Shown piece by piece: positions 34,861 to 43,340 of a stretch of DNA of 64,000 bases. The stretch's first letter is position 1. Every line of letters starts with the position of its first letter. The notes under the pieces were generated by a model that was given only the letters and a program-made list of their open reading frames with translations, was not told the DNA's origin and ran no database searches. The stretch lies in assembly GCF_009905605.1 (NCBI RefSeq), contig NZ_JAAAKZ010000013.1, positions 1 to 64,000 of the forward strand, in the 5' to 3' direction. Source of the DNA: Runella sp. CRIBMP. Lineage in GTDB: Bacteria > Bacteroidota > Bacteroidia > Cytophagales > Spirosomataceae. The position numbers were made by a program, and so were the translations under genes.

Positions 34861-36306
34861 TTAGAAATCATCCCGTAAAATCGGTAAACTCATGCAATGT
34901 GAGCCTCCGCGCGCCCGCGAAAGCTCTGCCGAAGGCAACATGATAAACGTATCGGTGAGGGTATCAGGCGAGGAAATTCCCGCTTCAAATTCATCCAATA
35001 AATCTTTGGCCCGAACGGTCCTGAACCCTGCCGTTCGGAAGGCCTCCAGTGTTTTATCGTTACGGTCGTAGCCAATCACGACGCCGTCTTTTAGCGCCAA
35101 TAAATTGCAAGAATCGGTCCATTGTTCACGGGCTCCAAAAGGAAATTCGTTGTTTCCTGAATAGATAAATTGCACCGGCTCTGCACATCCCAAGTCATTT
35201 TTGCTGATGTCGGTCAACAAATCTTCCAAATTTTCGATTTCGGTGGGTTTGTTTTCCCAACCTTTATTAAACTGCATAATTTGCAGGCGGTCAGGGTCTT
35301 CTTTGGGGGCAAAAAAATGGAGCACATCCCGTTTTTTTGCTTCGTCACCTTGCCGCGCAATCGCTCCTAGCAGCACCCACATATTGCGTTTTACCTGCGT
35401 AAATACCGTATCAATGTGCATATAATCCCTCTTTTTGGGAATTTTAACGATAGTAATGGTATCTACTACATTTCGTTCAAACAGCGCTTTCATTACCTGC
35501 TGGGCCGCATAAAGCGTGGTACGCTCGCTACAACCAATCAATAAATGCCTAGGGGCTACCATCATCACATCACCACCTTCGAGGGTTGACCGTAGATAAT
35601 CACTTTTAAGCTCATCGTCGGTCAACAAAAAATGGTGCTCGTTGTCGGGGATTTCGATGATATTGTCACGATACACCTCAAACATCGAATGGTAGAAAAA
35701 GATGTACTGCGTCAGAAGCGACTCCCGGGTGCGGGCCGTTTTGGCTGGTTTGTTCAACAAAACATAATCGTTAATGACGATTCCGATATCACGCGTAAAA
35801 ATGAAATTGGGAACGGGCGCAAAAATCATGGACTTATCGGGCAATGACCCTGAAATCAGGATTTTAGCCAATTCCGACGCGTCGTATTCTTTGAGTTTGT
35901 GTTGTATTTTGAACGAACAACGCTCCACCGCGCAAATAGACGCAATCAATTTGGTTTTGATGGTTTCGTTTTCCAGAATTTCGGTCAAAAGTTTCTGAAT
36001 ATCGACCACCTTATCAGAATTAAAATATTGAGGATTTCCCGGTTTATAAAACGACCGCGAGGCATCAGCGTCTATTTCTTTCAACTTCCCTTTTACTTTT
36101 TCAGGGTCAAGGAAATACAGCAGAATCTTGACGTAATAATCGTACTCCTCACGCCGCATCGTATCGAGGTGTACAATATCTTCAAAAAGCCAATCTTGGG
36201 CTTTGGAAGGAACCACTTTTCCTAACCCACGGTCAGGACTGTGAATGAGGAGTTTGCGCAGCGTGCCAACTTCAGAAGAGACCTTAAGTTGATGAGTTGA
36301 ATTCAT
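34861..36306 (-). CDS. arcA: Arginine deiminase family protein
   Basis: The protein has 481 residues, somewhat longer than classical arginine deiminases (about 410), because of a helical N-terminal insertion (about residues 50-150). The pentein catalytic set is visible: LEGGDVMMV (Asp), HIDTVFTQV (His) and ARGGSHCMSLPILRDD (nucleophilic Cys near residue 470). It should convert arginine to citrulline and ammonia. With ctlX downstream, the pair could take arginine through citrulline to ornithine and CO2/ammonia without carbamoyl-phosphate. No carbamate kinase or ornithine transcarbamylase is present, so this is not a standard ADI pathway cluster. Confidence 0.88.
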   Translation of the reverse strand: MNSTHQLKVSSEVGTLRKLLIHSPDRGLGKVVPSKAQDWLFEDIVHLDTMRREEYDYYVKILLYFLDPEKVKGKLKEIDADASRSFYKPGNPQYFNSDKVVDIQKLLTEILENETIKTKLIASICAVERCSFKIQHKLKEYDASELAKILISGSLPDKSMIFAPVPNFIFTRDIGIVINDYVLLNKPAKTARTRESLLTQYIFFYHSMFEVYRDNIIEIPDNEHHFLLTDDELKSDYLRSTLEGGDVMMVAPRHLLIGCSERTTLYAAQQVMKALFERNVVDTITIVKIPKKRDYMHIDTVFTQVKRNMWVLLGAIARQGDEAKKRDVLHFFAPKEDPDRLQIMQFNKGWENKPTEIENLEDLLTDISKNDLGCAEPVQFIYSGNNEFPFGAREQWTDSCNLLALKDGVVIGYDRNDKTLEAFRTAGFRTVRAKDLLDEFEAGISSPDTLTDTFIMLPSAELSRARGGSHCMSLPILRDDF

Positions 36307-36520
36307 GAGAATAAGTTAGTAGTGATTCGTTTTGGTAAAATTATTGGGGATAAAATCAATCCCAAAAAATTCTGAGACGAACCTAAAAAGTTGTTTTTTC
36401 GCAAAATACAATTTTGACGTAAAACAAATATCTATCAAATCAAAATAGCTTAAAATAGCTATTCTGGAGTGTATATTAAATTAAAAATGGGTTTTTTGAG
36501 GGCAATTTAACAATCACAGT

Positions 36521-37441
36521 TTATTGGATTGATACACTATGACTGGTAAAAAAGACTTGCTTTGACACACGGTCGAAGGTAAAATCAAGCCGTCCCAAAC
36601 TCGCCCCCCCCCAGCCTGCCTGATTCACCAGCACGGGCTTGCCAGCCAGATTTTTCAAGGCAGTAGGTTCATTCAAAAACGTGTGTGTATGCCCACCAAT
36701 GATTAAATCAATGTCTTTTGTTTGCGGTGCCATCACCAAATCCGACATCTCGCCGTCACTCATTTTATAGCCCAAATGCGAAAGACACACCACCAAACTA
36801 CATTTTTTCTCTTGGCGCAAGAAAGTAGCGGTTTCGTTGGCCGTTTTGATAGGGTCGAGGTATTTGGTGCCGCCAAACAGTTTTTCTGGAATGAGCCCTT
36901 TGGGGTCAATTCCCAAGCCAAAAACGCCGATTTTAATGCCCTTTACCGTAAAGATTTTGTAGGGTTGCGCCAAGCCTTCCATGACCGTTCCTTTAAAATC
37001 GTAGTTGGCCACCAAAACGGGAAACTTAGCGTATTCTTTGATTTGCTTTACGTACAACTCCAGACCGCCGTCAAAATCATGGTTTCCCATCGTAACAGCG
37101 TCGTAGCCCATTTGACTCATCAGTTCAATCTCGGGACGGCCTTTGTAGAAATTGAAATAAGGCGTTCCTTGAAAAATATCTCCCGCGTCAAAAAGCAACA
37201 CATTGGCTTCTTCTGACCTGATTTTGCTTAAAATACGCGCCCTATTGACCACCCCTCCTCGTCCGGCCAAGCGGTCTGTTTTAGGAAACGGCTCCAAACG
37301 GCTGTGCTGGTCGTTGGTGTGCAAAATGGTAATTTTTAGCGACTCCGCGTTGGTGCTCGCCCAGGTTTCAAAAGGCCATTGTCCCAATGCTACCGCACCA
37401 CCGATACCTGCTATATTTCTAAGGAATAATCTTCTTTCCAT
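36521..37441 (-). CDS. Metallophosphatase half of a split 5'-nucleotidase, Tat-exported
   Basis: The protein has 306 residues and contains only the N-terminal dinuclear metallophosphatase domain of UshA-type 5'-nucleotidases: ILHTNDQHSR (DxH), LFDAGDIFQGTPYF (GDxxxG), MGNHDFDGG (GNHD) and LIIGGHTHTF (GHxH). A twin-arginine signal is apparent (MERRLFLRN followed by a Gly/Ala-rich stretch). The matching C-terminal domain is encoded by the gene immediately upstream, 9 nt away on the same strand. Together they should dephosphorylate nucleotides outside the cytoplasm. All metal ligands are present. Confidence 0.9.
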   Translation of the reverse strand: MERRLFLRNIAGIGGAVALGQWPFETWASTNAESLKITILHTNDQHSRLEPFPKTDRLAGRGGVVNRARILSKIRSEEANVLLFDAGDIFQGTPYFNFYKGRPEIELMSQMGYDAVTMGNHDFDGGLELYVKQIKEYAKFPVLVANYDFKGTVMEGLAQPYKIFTVKGIKIGVFGLGIDPKGLIPEKLFGGTKYLDPIKTANETATFLRQEKKCSLVVCLSHLGYKMSDGEMSDLVMAPQTKDIDLIIGGHTHTFLNEPTALKNLAGKPVLVNQAGWGGASLGRLDFTFDRVSKQVFFTSHSVSIQ

Positions 37442-37450
37442 TTCTTGATA

Positions 37451-38209
37451 TTATTTTACGGTGGTCCGTCCGTCTTTTGTTGGGTTAAGCTCTTGATTTT
37501 GTTGCCCTTTCCGTCGCAAATAATCAGCAATTGCATCCCGCATCAGGTAACGAAGAATCTGAAAACTCTGATTGTTTTTAACGATAGCCGCCATATCGCT
37601 GCTCACAGCCATGTAGTCGCTCGTGATGAGCGTGTAGGTTTGTTTTAAATCCAGCGGTTTACCGCCGATTGTAGCCTCCAGTGGTTTATTGGTCGCTTTG
37701 TCGATGACCAATTTCACACCCGATTGGGGTTCTTTGCGTTGCGCCAAATACTCAATTACTTTCTGCATGGTTTCGCCCGTGAGCGTAATGGCCACTAATT
37801 CGTTGTCAAAAGGCATGACTTCGTACACATTGCCGAGGGTAATATTTCCCGCGGGAAAATCAGTTCTGATTCCTCCGTTGTTGGTAATGGCGACGTCTAC
37901 GGGTTTACCTAAGCGTTCCTGCCCCATTTCGCGCAAAATATCCGCCATTAAATTTCCTAATTCTGATTCTGGGACTCCTTTGGAAAGCCGACGCGGCGAT
38001 TTTACCAATACCGTATTCATGTTTGTTTCCAAACTATCGCGGTAAGGCTGTAAATATGCAGCAATCTGTTGCGAAAGCGCTCCCGAGGGGGCTGAAGCGG
38101 TATCACTGACGGCGATGAGGGGCAGCTGGACAGGCTTGGCAATAAAATAACGCGTACAGGCCGTCAACGAAGCTGCAAACAGCGCAATCAGCAGGATATT
38201 TTTTTTCAT
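37451..38209 (-). CDS. Lipoprotein with the 5'-nucleotidase C-terminal domain
   Basis: The protein has 252 residues. A lipoprotein signal ends at LTACTRY (Cys about residue 18). The rest is the 5_nucleotid_C substrate-binding domain: ELGNLMADILREMGQ, AITNNGGIRTDFPAGNITLGNVYEVMPFDN (NGGIR loop) and TSDYMAVSSDM, which holds part of the adenine-stacking region. It lacks the catalytic metallophosphatase domain, which is the next gene. The start at 38209 gives the signal. Being lipid-anchored, it would tether the pair to a membrane. Confidence 0.88.
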   Translation of the reverse strand: MKKNILLIALFAASLTACTRYFIAKPVQLPLIAVSDTASAPSGALSQQIAAYLQPYRDSLETNMNTVLVKSPRRLSKGVPESELGNLMADILREMGQERLGKPVDVAITNNGGIRTDFPAGNITLGNVYEVMPFDNELVAITLTGETMQKVIEYLAQRKEPQSGVKLVIDKATNKPLEATIGGKPLDLKQTYTLITSDYMAVSSDMAAIVKNNQSFQILRYLMRDAIADYLRRKGQQNQELNPTKDGRTTVK

Positions 38210-38258
38210 TTTTTGGTTAGGTCAAGAATGTTGATGGCCGAAAGTTAAGAAATTCTTC

Positions 38259-39419
38259 TTAGCCCACGACCTTTAACTCTTTTTCCAAGGCCTCCCGGCT
38301 TTCGGCCACGATACGTTCGTAATAGGCTTCGTATTGCGGCAAGATATTGGCCAAATCAAATTCTTTGGCCCTTGCCAGCGCATTTTCTTTGAAACGTGGA
38401 AGATTTTCTTCCTGTAAAATGTAAGCGGCGTTTTTGACCATGTCTTCGATGTCGCCCACATTGCTCATAAACCCAGTCACACCCTGAATATTAAGTTCGG
38501 GCAAGCCACCTGCATTTGACGTAATCAGTGGCACTTCACAAGCCATGGCTTCGAGCGCGGCCAAACCAAAACTTTCGGTTTCGGAAGGCATCACAAACAA
38601 ATCAGCCACCGACAACACCTCTTCGATGGCGTCTAGGTTGCCCAGAAAACGAACATCGTGCATCAATTTCATCTCTTTACACATGTATTCGATTCGGCTG
38701 CGCTCGGGGCCATCGCCGACGAGCAACAACTTGGAAGGAACAATATGACGCAGTTTGTCAAACATCAACACAATGTCTTCGATGCGTTTTACCTTACGGA
38801 AGTTAGAAGTGTGAACGAGCAATTTTTCGTTATTAGGACAAATTGCTAGCTTGAAGTGGTCTTTTTTCTGCTTTTTAAACCGATCTAAATCAATAAAATT
38901 GGGAATAACTTCAATTTCTTTGGTAATCGGGAAAGACTCGTTGGTGGCGTTTTTGAGAAATTCCGACACCGCCGTTACACCGTCGGAAGCATTGATACTG
39001 AACGTAATTACCGGCCCAAAAGCCGCATCGCGACCCACCAACGTAATGTCGGTTCCGTGCAGGGTTGTGATAAACGGAATATGAATTCCTTGTGATTTCA
39101 ATATTTGTTTTGCTAAATACGCCGACGAAGCGTGCGGAATGGCGTAATGCACGTGCAACACATCCAGTTTTTCATCGTTTACTACATTAACCATGGCGCT
39201 CGAAAGCGCAGATTCATAAGGGGCGTATTGAAAAAGCGGATAGTTGGGGATATGAACTTCGTGGTAAAAGATATTTTCGCCAAAAAAATCGAGGCGGGTA
39301 GGTTGCGAATATGTGATAAAGTGGATTTCATGGCCAACCGCAGCCAGGGCTTTGCCTAACTCGGTGGCTACTACACCACTACCCCCAAAGGTGGGATAAC
39401 AAACTATTCCTATTTTCAT
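38259..39419 (-). CDS. bshA: N-acetyl-alpha-D-glucosaminyl L-malate synthase
   Basis: BshA transfers GlcNAc from UDP-GlcNAc to L-malate, the first step of bacillithiol synthesis. From ATG 39419 the protein has about 386 residues with a GT4 glycosyltransferase fold: MKIGIVCYPTFGGSGVVATELG at the start, HVHYAIPHASSAYLAKQI, and the C-terminal EX7E motif in PSETESFGLAALEAMACEVPLI. The glycine-rich FGGSGVVATELG loop and the HYAIPHA motif are characteristic of BshA. The in-frame ATG at 39473 would put a stretch of unrelated residues in front. BshB and BshC are not in the window. Confidence 0.94.
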   Translation of the reverse strand: MKIGIVCYPTFGGSGVVATELGKALAAVGHEIHFITYSQPTRLDFFGENIFYHEVHIPNYPLFQYAPYESALSSAMVNVVNDEKLDVLHVHYAIPHASSAYLAKQILKSQGIHIPFITTLHGTDITLVGRDAAFGPVITFSINASDGVTAVSEFLKNATNESFPITKEIEVIPNFIDLDRFKKQKKDHFKLAICPNNEKLLVHTSNFRKVKRIEDIVLMFDKLRHIVPSKLLLVGDGPERSRIEYMCKEMKLMHDVRFLGNLDAIEEVLSVADLFVMPSETESFGLAALEAMACEVPLITSNAGGLPELNIQGVTGFMSNVGDIEDMVKNAAYILQEENLPRFKENALARAKEFDLANILPQYEAYYERIVAESREALEKELKVVG

Positions 39420-39589
39420 TCGTAAACGGAGCGTTAGATGGACTGATTTATAATTACAACAAAAAAAATCCAACTTTTTCTCCTTAGTGCATGTAAAGAT
39501 TTTGTGAACTCGCGAAACGCTTCATTTTTTTTTGGTGTTTCGTACAGAGTTGAAACCCAAATCCATCATCCTCCATACTCCATTTCTCA

Positions 39590-40465
39590 TTGAAAAAACG
39601 ACTAACCATAAAAGACGTAGTGCTTGGTTTTCTGCGGCTTATCCGCTGGCCAAATCTCTTGATTATCGCAGTAACTCAGTACATGGCGCGGATTTTTCTG
39701 GTTGGCCCAACCCAAGATTGGCGGTCGATTCTGGGCGAGTCTGCTATTTTTTTTATTAGCCTTTCTACCGTACTTATTGCAGCAGCAGGTTATATCATAA
39801 ACGACTATTTTGACATAAAAATAGACCTTATCAATAAACCCGACCGGGTGATTATCGGCCGCTACCTCAAGCGTCGCGTGGCCATGGGTGCCCATCAGGT
39901 ACTGAGTTTTGTGGGCTGTTTATTGGGGTTATGGGCGGGCAAATGGATTTTTTTAATCAGTGTTTTATCCGTAACACTGCTTTGGTTTTACGCCTCGTAT
40001 TTTAAGAAACGCCCTTTTATCGGTAATCTTATCGTTTCTTTGTTGACCGCCCTTTCACTTTTAATTCTGGCCGTTTACTATCCTCAAAATCGCAATTTGG
40101 TCCTTCTTTACGCCCTTTTTGCTTTCGGAATTACGATGATTCGCGAAATCATCAAAGACATGGAAGATGTCAGGGGCGATGTATCGCACGGCTGCCGCAC
40201 GTTGCCCATTATTTGGGGAATTCCGCGCACCAAACTTTTCCTTTACGTTCTCATTGGTTTGTTTATTCCTAGTCTTTTTGCGGCAGCGCATTGGCTCAAC
40301 AATCCGCGTCTGGGTTGGATGTTTGTGGGCTTGGCATTGTTAATCAGTTGGTTGGTATATCGCTTGGTTTATGCCGATACCAAACGGGAGTTCGGAGCGT
40401 TGAGCAGTTTATGTAAAATCATTACGTTGGTCGGGATGGTTAGTATGATATGGATAGTTTTTTAA
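39590..40465 (+). CDS. UbiA-family prenyltransferase (GGGP synthase-like)
   Basis: The protein has 291 residues with about eight membrane helices and the two Asp-rich motifs of the UbiA family: NDYFDIKIDLINKPDR (about residue 70) and KDMEDVRGD (about residue 195). The first motif with INKPDR resembles geranylgeranylglycerol-phosphate geranylgeranyltransferases that are common in Bacteroidota. It attaches a prenyl chain to an acceptor at the membrane. TTG 39590 was used because the first in-frame ATG would remove a conserved helix. It is divergent from bshA. Alternative acceptors such as quinone or haem precursors cannot be ruled out. Confidence 0.82.
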   Translation: MKKRLTIKDVVLGFLRLIRWPNLLIIAVTQYMARIFLVGPTQDWRSILGESAIFFISLSTVLIAAAGYIINDYFDIKIDLINKPDRVIIGRYLKRRVAMGAHQVLSFVGCLLGLWAGKWIFLISVLSVTLLWFYASYFKKRPFIGNLIVSLLTALSLLILAVYYPQNRNLVLLYALFAFGITMIREIIKDMEDVRGDVSHGCRTLPIIWGIPRTKLFLYVLIGLFIPSLFAAAHWLNNPRLGWMFVGLALLISWLVYRLVYADTKREFGALSSLCKIITLVGMVSMIWIVF

Positions 40466-40502
40466 ATTTGGGTTATTATTCATCTTTTCCCCCAATTCTC
40501 CA

Positions 40503-41204
40503 ATGAAAAAATACGCATTGTTCAGTCTCATCTTAATCGCATCGGTAATCAGTACACGCATTAAGGCGCAAACGTGCATGGGCGTAAACATGAAAGCAGG
40601 AATGGGCTACGAAATGGTTACCTACAACGCCAAAGACAAACCCACTGGAAGAATAGTGTATACCGTCAAAAATGTAAGCACCGAAAACGGCACCACGCTT
40701 ATGTCTATGGAAATGCAAAACTTCGATGCCAAAGACAAACTTCAAGCGACCAACAATTATAAATGTGCTTGCAAAGGCAATGAATTGATGGTTGATATGA
40801 CGGCAATGATGGCGGGCCAAGAAAACCCCATGCTAAAAGATGCCAAAATGACCTTTACTTCTACCGACCTTACCTACACCGACAATTACACCGTCGGTGC
40901 AGCGCTGAAAGATGCCGAACTGAAAGGACAAGGCGAAATGGGCGGAGGAATGATGCTTAACTACTCGATGTCTATGAAGAATCGGAAAGTAGTAGCTCAG
41001 GAAAATATTACTGTCCCGGCGGGTACATTCAACGCCTATAAGGTAACTTCCGACATGACCGTAAGTACCAAAACCATCATGAATATATCTTTTGATTTTC
41101 AAGTGGTCAGTTTCCGCGCCCCCAATGTGTTGTGGGATATACGCTCCGAAACATATCGCAAAGACAAACTCATGGGTTATAGCATACTGACCAAAGTATT
41201 TTAG
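40503..41204 (+). CDS. TapB-like (DUF3108-related) secreted protein
   Basis: The protein has 233 residues with a Sec signal peptide (about 1-22). The rest is a beta-rich domain related to DUF3108/TapB, with YEMVTYNAKDKPTGRIVYTVKNV near the start and ITVPAGTFNAYKV followed by a DIRSETYRKDKLMGYS-like terminus. It appears periplasmic. Members of the family have no firm biochemical role. It starts 37 nt after the prenyltransferase stop and could be its co-transcribed partner. A GGGTTGCC/GGCAACCC terminator follows at 41279. Confidence 0.7.
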   Translation: MKKYALFSLILIASVISTRIKAQTCMGVNMKAGMGYEMVTYNAKDKPTGRIVYTVKNVSTENGTTLMSMEMQNFDAKDKLQATNNYKCACKGNELMVDMTAMMAGQENPMLKDAKMTFTSTDLTYTDNYTVGAALKDAELKGQGEMGGGMMLNYSMSMKNRKVVAQENITVPAGTFNAYKVTSDMTVSTKTIMNISFDFQVVSFRAPNVLWDIRSETYRKDKLMGYSILTKVF

Positions 41205-41278
41205 TAATCTGATGAGGGTGTTTTATTGAATACAATTTATCAAAAAAATTATCAGTTCTACCAGTTCTACTCCACTTC

Positions 41279-41308
41279 GGGTTGCCCAACGGCAACCCTT
41301 ATTTTTTC
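41279..41308 (+). terminator. Terminator of the TapB-like gene overlapping the gldD stop
   Basis: An 8-bp perfect stem (GGGTTGCC, loop CAAC, GGCAACCC, 41279-41298) is followed by TTATTTTTT. The T tract (41299 onward) is also the stop codon and last codons of gldD on the opposite strand, so the two convergent ends share sequence. Confidence 0.75.
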
Positions 41309-41964
41309 CATTTCAGGGTATTGAGCAGGTGCATGACATCTTTTCTGAGAAAATCAATGGCGGGCTTTAGAGAATCTTGTTTGTCGGCAACGGTAAAATA
41401 TAGCGCCCCCCGCAAGTAATGCTTGGAAGAATCAGTCGTAAAAAACTGGGTATAACTCGGCACATCTCCCGCCAAATCAAGCACCACTGCCGTTTGACCC
41501 GATTTTGTTTTGATTACCTGTTCTCTAATTCCGGTGGCCCTCACCTGATGTTTTCCAGCTAGTCGATAAGCATCATTGATAAATCCTGACAAGCGCTGCG
41601 GGTTGTTTTGTACCGGCTTGTACGTCAACTGAATACTGGCATTCAAAGAAGGATACGCCACAAAAATCCAGTGCGGCTCCGCCATGCGGAAGGTATCGGG
41701 CAAAATCACCGCACTTTTGGAGTATTCAAACGTGTAAGGATGGTCTTCCTTCAGGGTTTGGTAGGTTTGGGAGGGCAAATCCATGCGCGGGTAGCCTTTA
41801 GGCTTAGGAACATAATCCGGCGTGGAAGAATTACAGGAACTAAGCAAAAAATATAGCGGCAAAAGACAAAGAGTCAAAGACCCAATGAGGCCTGCTCCCC
41901 GGTTCCTATTTTCCGTTTTCGGTTTTTTGTTTTCTACGGCAAACCGCATTTGATTAAAATACAT
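41299..41964 (-). CDS. gldD: Gliding motility lipoprotein GldD
   Basis: GldD is a lipoprotein needed for Flavobacterium gliding and is linked to the type IX secretion machinery. Using ATG 41964 the protein has about 221 residues; an alternative ATG lies at 41949. A lipobox LLSSCNSS follows a hydrophobic stretch at about residues 28-42. The mature part includes YPRMDLPSQTYQ, HPYTFEYSKSAVI and WIFVAYPSLNASIQLTYKP, which are GldD hallmarks. It starts inside the end of birA (11-nt overlap), so it is translationally coupled to birA. From memory, in many Bacteroidota gldD follows mutY and ssb instead. Confidence 0.85.
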   Translation of the reverse strand: MYFNQMRFAVENKKPKTENRNRGAGLIGSLTLCLLPLYFLLSSCNSSTPDYVPKPKGYPRMDLPSQTYQTLKEDHPYTFEYSKSAVILPDTFRMAEPHWIFVAYPSLNASIQLTYKPVQNNPQRLSGFINDAYRLAGKHQVRATGIREQVIKTKSGQTAVVLDLAGDVPSYTQFFTTDSSKHYLRGALYFTVADKQDSLKPAIDFLRKDVMHLLNTLKWKK

Positions 41965-42712
41965 AACTGATTTCCTTAAAATCAAAATATTCGAGTTTAT
42001 TATTGATTTGAACCGCCAAATGCCCCGTTTCGGCTACTCCCACAATCACCCCTTCTATCTCTTTACCGGCCCGTTGAAATAAGTGCGACTCCTGATAACG
42101 AAAAAGATGCTGCAAATAACGCGTTTTCAGGAGGTCATACTTTCGATTACGCAATAAAAGATAGTTTTTTTCAATCGAAGCCAACAATTCAGGGAGAAGC
42201 GCTTCCAACGACAACTCCCTCCCGAGCATCAACAGCAGCGAAGTAGCACGGCCTTCTTCAAAATCAAGCTGATTGATATTCAGGCCGATTCCTACGACTG
42301 AACTTTCCAGGCGATTTCCCTGTAATGTATTTTCAATTAAGATTCCGCCTAGTTTTTGATTGTTTACGTAGATGTCGTTGGGCCATTTTATTTTTAGGAG
42401 AGGCCCCAAGTAAGGAAGTAAAAAATCAAAAACTCCCAGCGACACCGCAATGTTTAACCGAAACTGTTCATTTGCCATCAAAAAATGGGGGCGTAAAATC
42501 ACCGATAGCGTAAAATTTTCGCCTGGCTTAGCGACCCACTGATTGCCGCGTTGGCCGCGCCCTGCCGTCTGGTAATCGGTTATGACAACCGTCCCTTCCA
42601 AGCCTTGGCCTTGGCGCAACAAATCAGCCGCTTCGTCGTTAGTCGACTGACAAGATGGCAGATAAAGTATTTTTTTTCCAATAAACAGGGTTTTGGGCTT
42701 ACTTTTGTACAA
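41954..42712 (-). CDS. birA: Biotin--[acetyl-CoA-carboxylase] ligase
   Basis: BirA activates biotin to biotinyl-AMP and attaches it to carrier proteins such as the acyl-CoA carboxylase biotin subunit. The 252-residue protein contains only the catalytic domain: LPSCQSTNDEAADLL, TDYQTAGRGQRGNQWVAKPGENFTLSVILRP (GRGRR-type loop, here GRGQRG), and LKIKWPNDIYVNNQKLGGIL. It has no N-terminal helix-turn-helix, so it is a non-repressor type. Its 3' end overlaps the gldD start. A related carboxyltransferase gene is at 22580-24133. Confidence 0.93.
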   Translation of the reverse strand: MYKSKPKTLFIGKKILYLPSCQSTNDEAADLLRQGQGLEGTVVITDYQTAGRGQRGNQWVAKPGENFTLSVILRPHFLMANEQFRLNIAVSLGVFDFLLPYLGPLLKIKWPNDIYVNNQKLGGILIENTLQGNRLESSVVGIGLNINQLDFEEGRATSLLLMLGRELSLEALLPELLASIEKNYLLLRNRKYDLLKTRYLQHLFRYQESHLFQRAGKEIEGVIVGVAETGHLAVQINNKLEYFDFKEISYVF

Positions 42713-42758
42713 AATTTTTTAATTTTAGAATTGAATTGATGCAATTTAAAACTTACGC

Positions 42759-43142
42759 ATGAAACAACGCAAATCAAACATTATATCTTCAGAAGAACTG
42801 TGCCAGCTGGTTGTGAAGGGAATGCAGGAAAAGAAAGCAGTAGACATCGTAGTGATGGACCTGCGCGAAATAAAAAACTCCATTACAGACTTCTTTGTTA
42901 TTTGTACCGGTAACTCCGATACCCAAGTAGACGCAATCGCCGATTCTGTCGAAGATGAAGTACAAAAAATCACGAATTCATTGCCTTGGCAGCGTGAAGG
43001 GCGTGAAGCCAAAGAATGGATATTGATTGATTATGTGGATGTTGTGGTCCATGTTTTCAAGAAAGAACGTCGTGAATTCTACGGATTGGAACAACTCTGG
43101 GGTGATGCCAAAGTTACCCACGTCGAGGAGGAATTCGCCTGA
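42759..43142 (+). CDS. rsfS: Ribosomal silencing factor RsfS
   Basis: RsfS binds ribosomal protein L14 and blocks 30S/50S joining when nutrients are scarce. The 127-residue protein has the family pattern AVDIVVMDLREIKNSITDFFVICTGNS, ADSVEDEVQK, and the C-terminal EWILIDYVDVVVHVFKKERREFYGLEQLWGDA. Its length is normal. It is divergent from birA and lies 198 nt before ftsH, an arrangement that I believe is common in Bacteroidota. Confidence 0.95.
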   Translation: MKQRKSNIISSEELCQLVVKGMQEKKAVDIVVMDLREIKNSITDFFVICTGNSDTQVDAIADSVEDEVQKITNSLPWQREGREAKEWILIDYVDVVVHVFKKERREFYGLEQLWGDAKVTHVEEEFA

Positions 43143-43340
43143 TTGAACATTAGAGATAAAAATAGTGTTTTCTCATTGTACGTGAAAAACTCAGCTCTTA
43201 CACGTATAATCAACCATACCTGTATACAATAATCCATTTGTTAATTGTTTTTCGTCCCCGCAGCAACAACCCTTTTTCATTGGTTTTTGACCGGCTCAAC
43301 GATTAATTATTAACCATTAACCGTTAACGTTTCAATTATT

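Noticed and set aside
36521-38209. The two nucleotidase genes as one gene broken by a frameshift
   Set aside because: Each has its own start, export signal and complete motifs, and the order is reversed (C-terminal domain gene first), so a frameshift cannot explain it.
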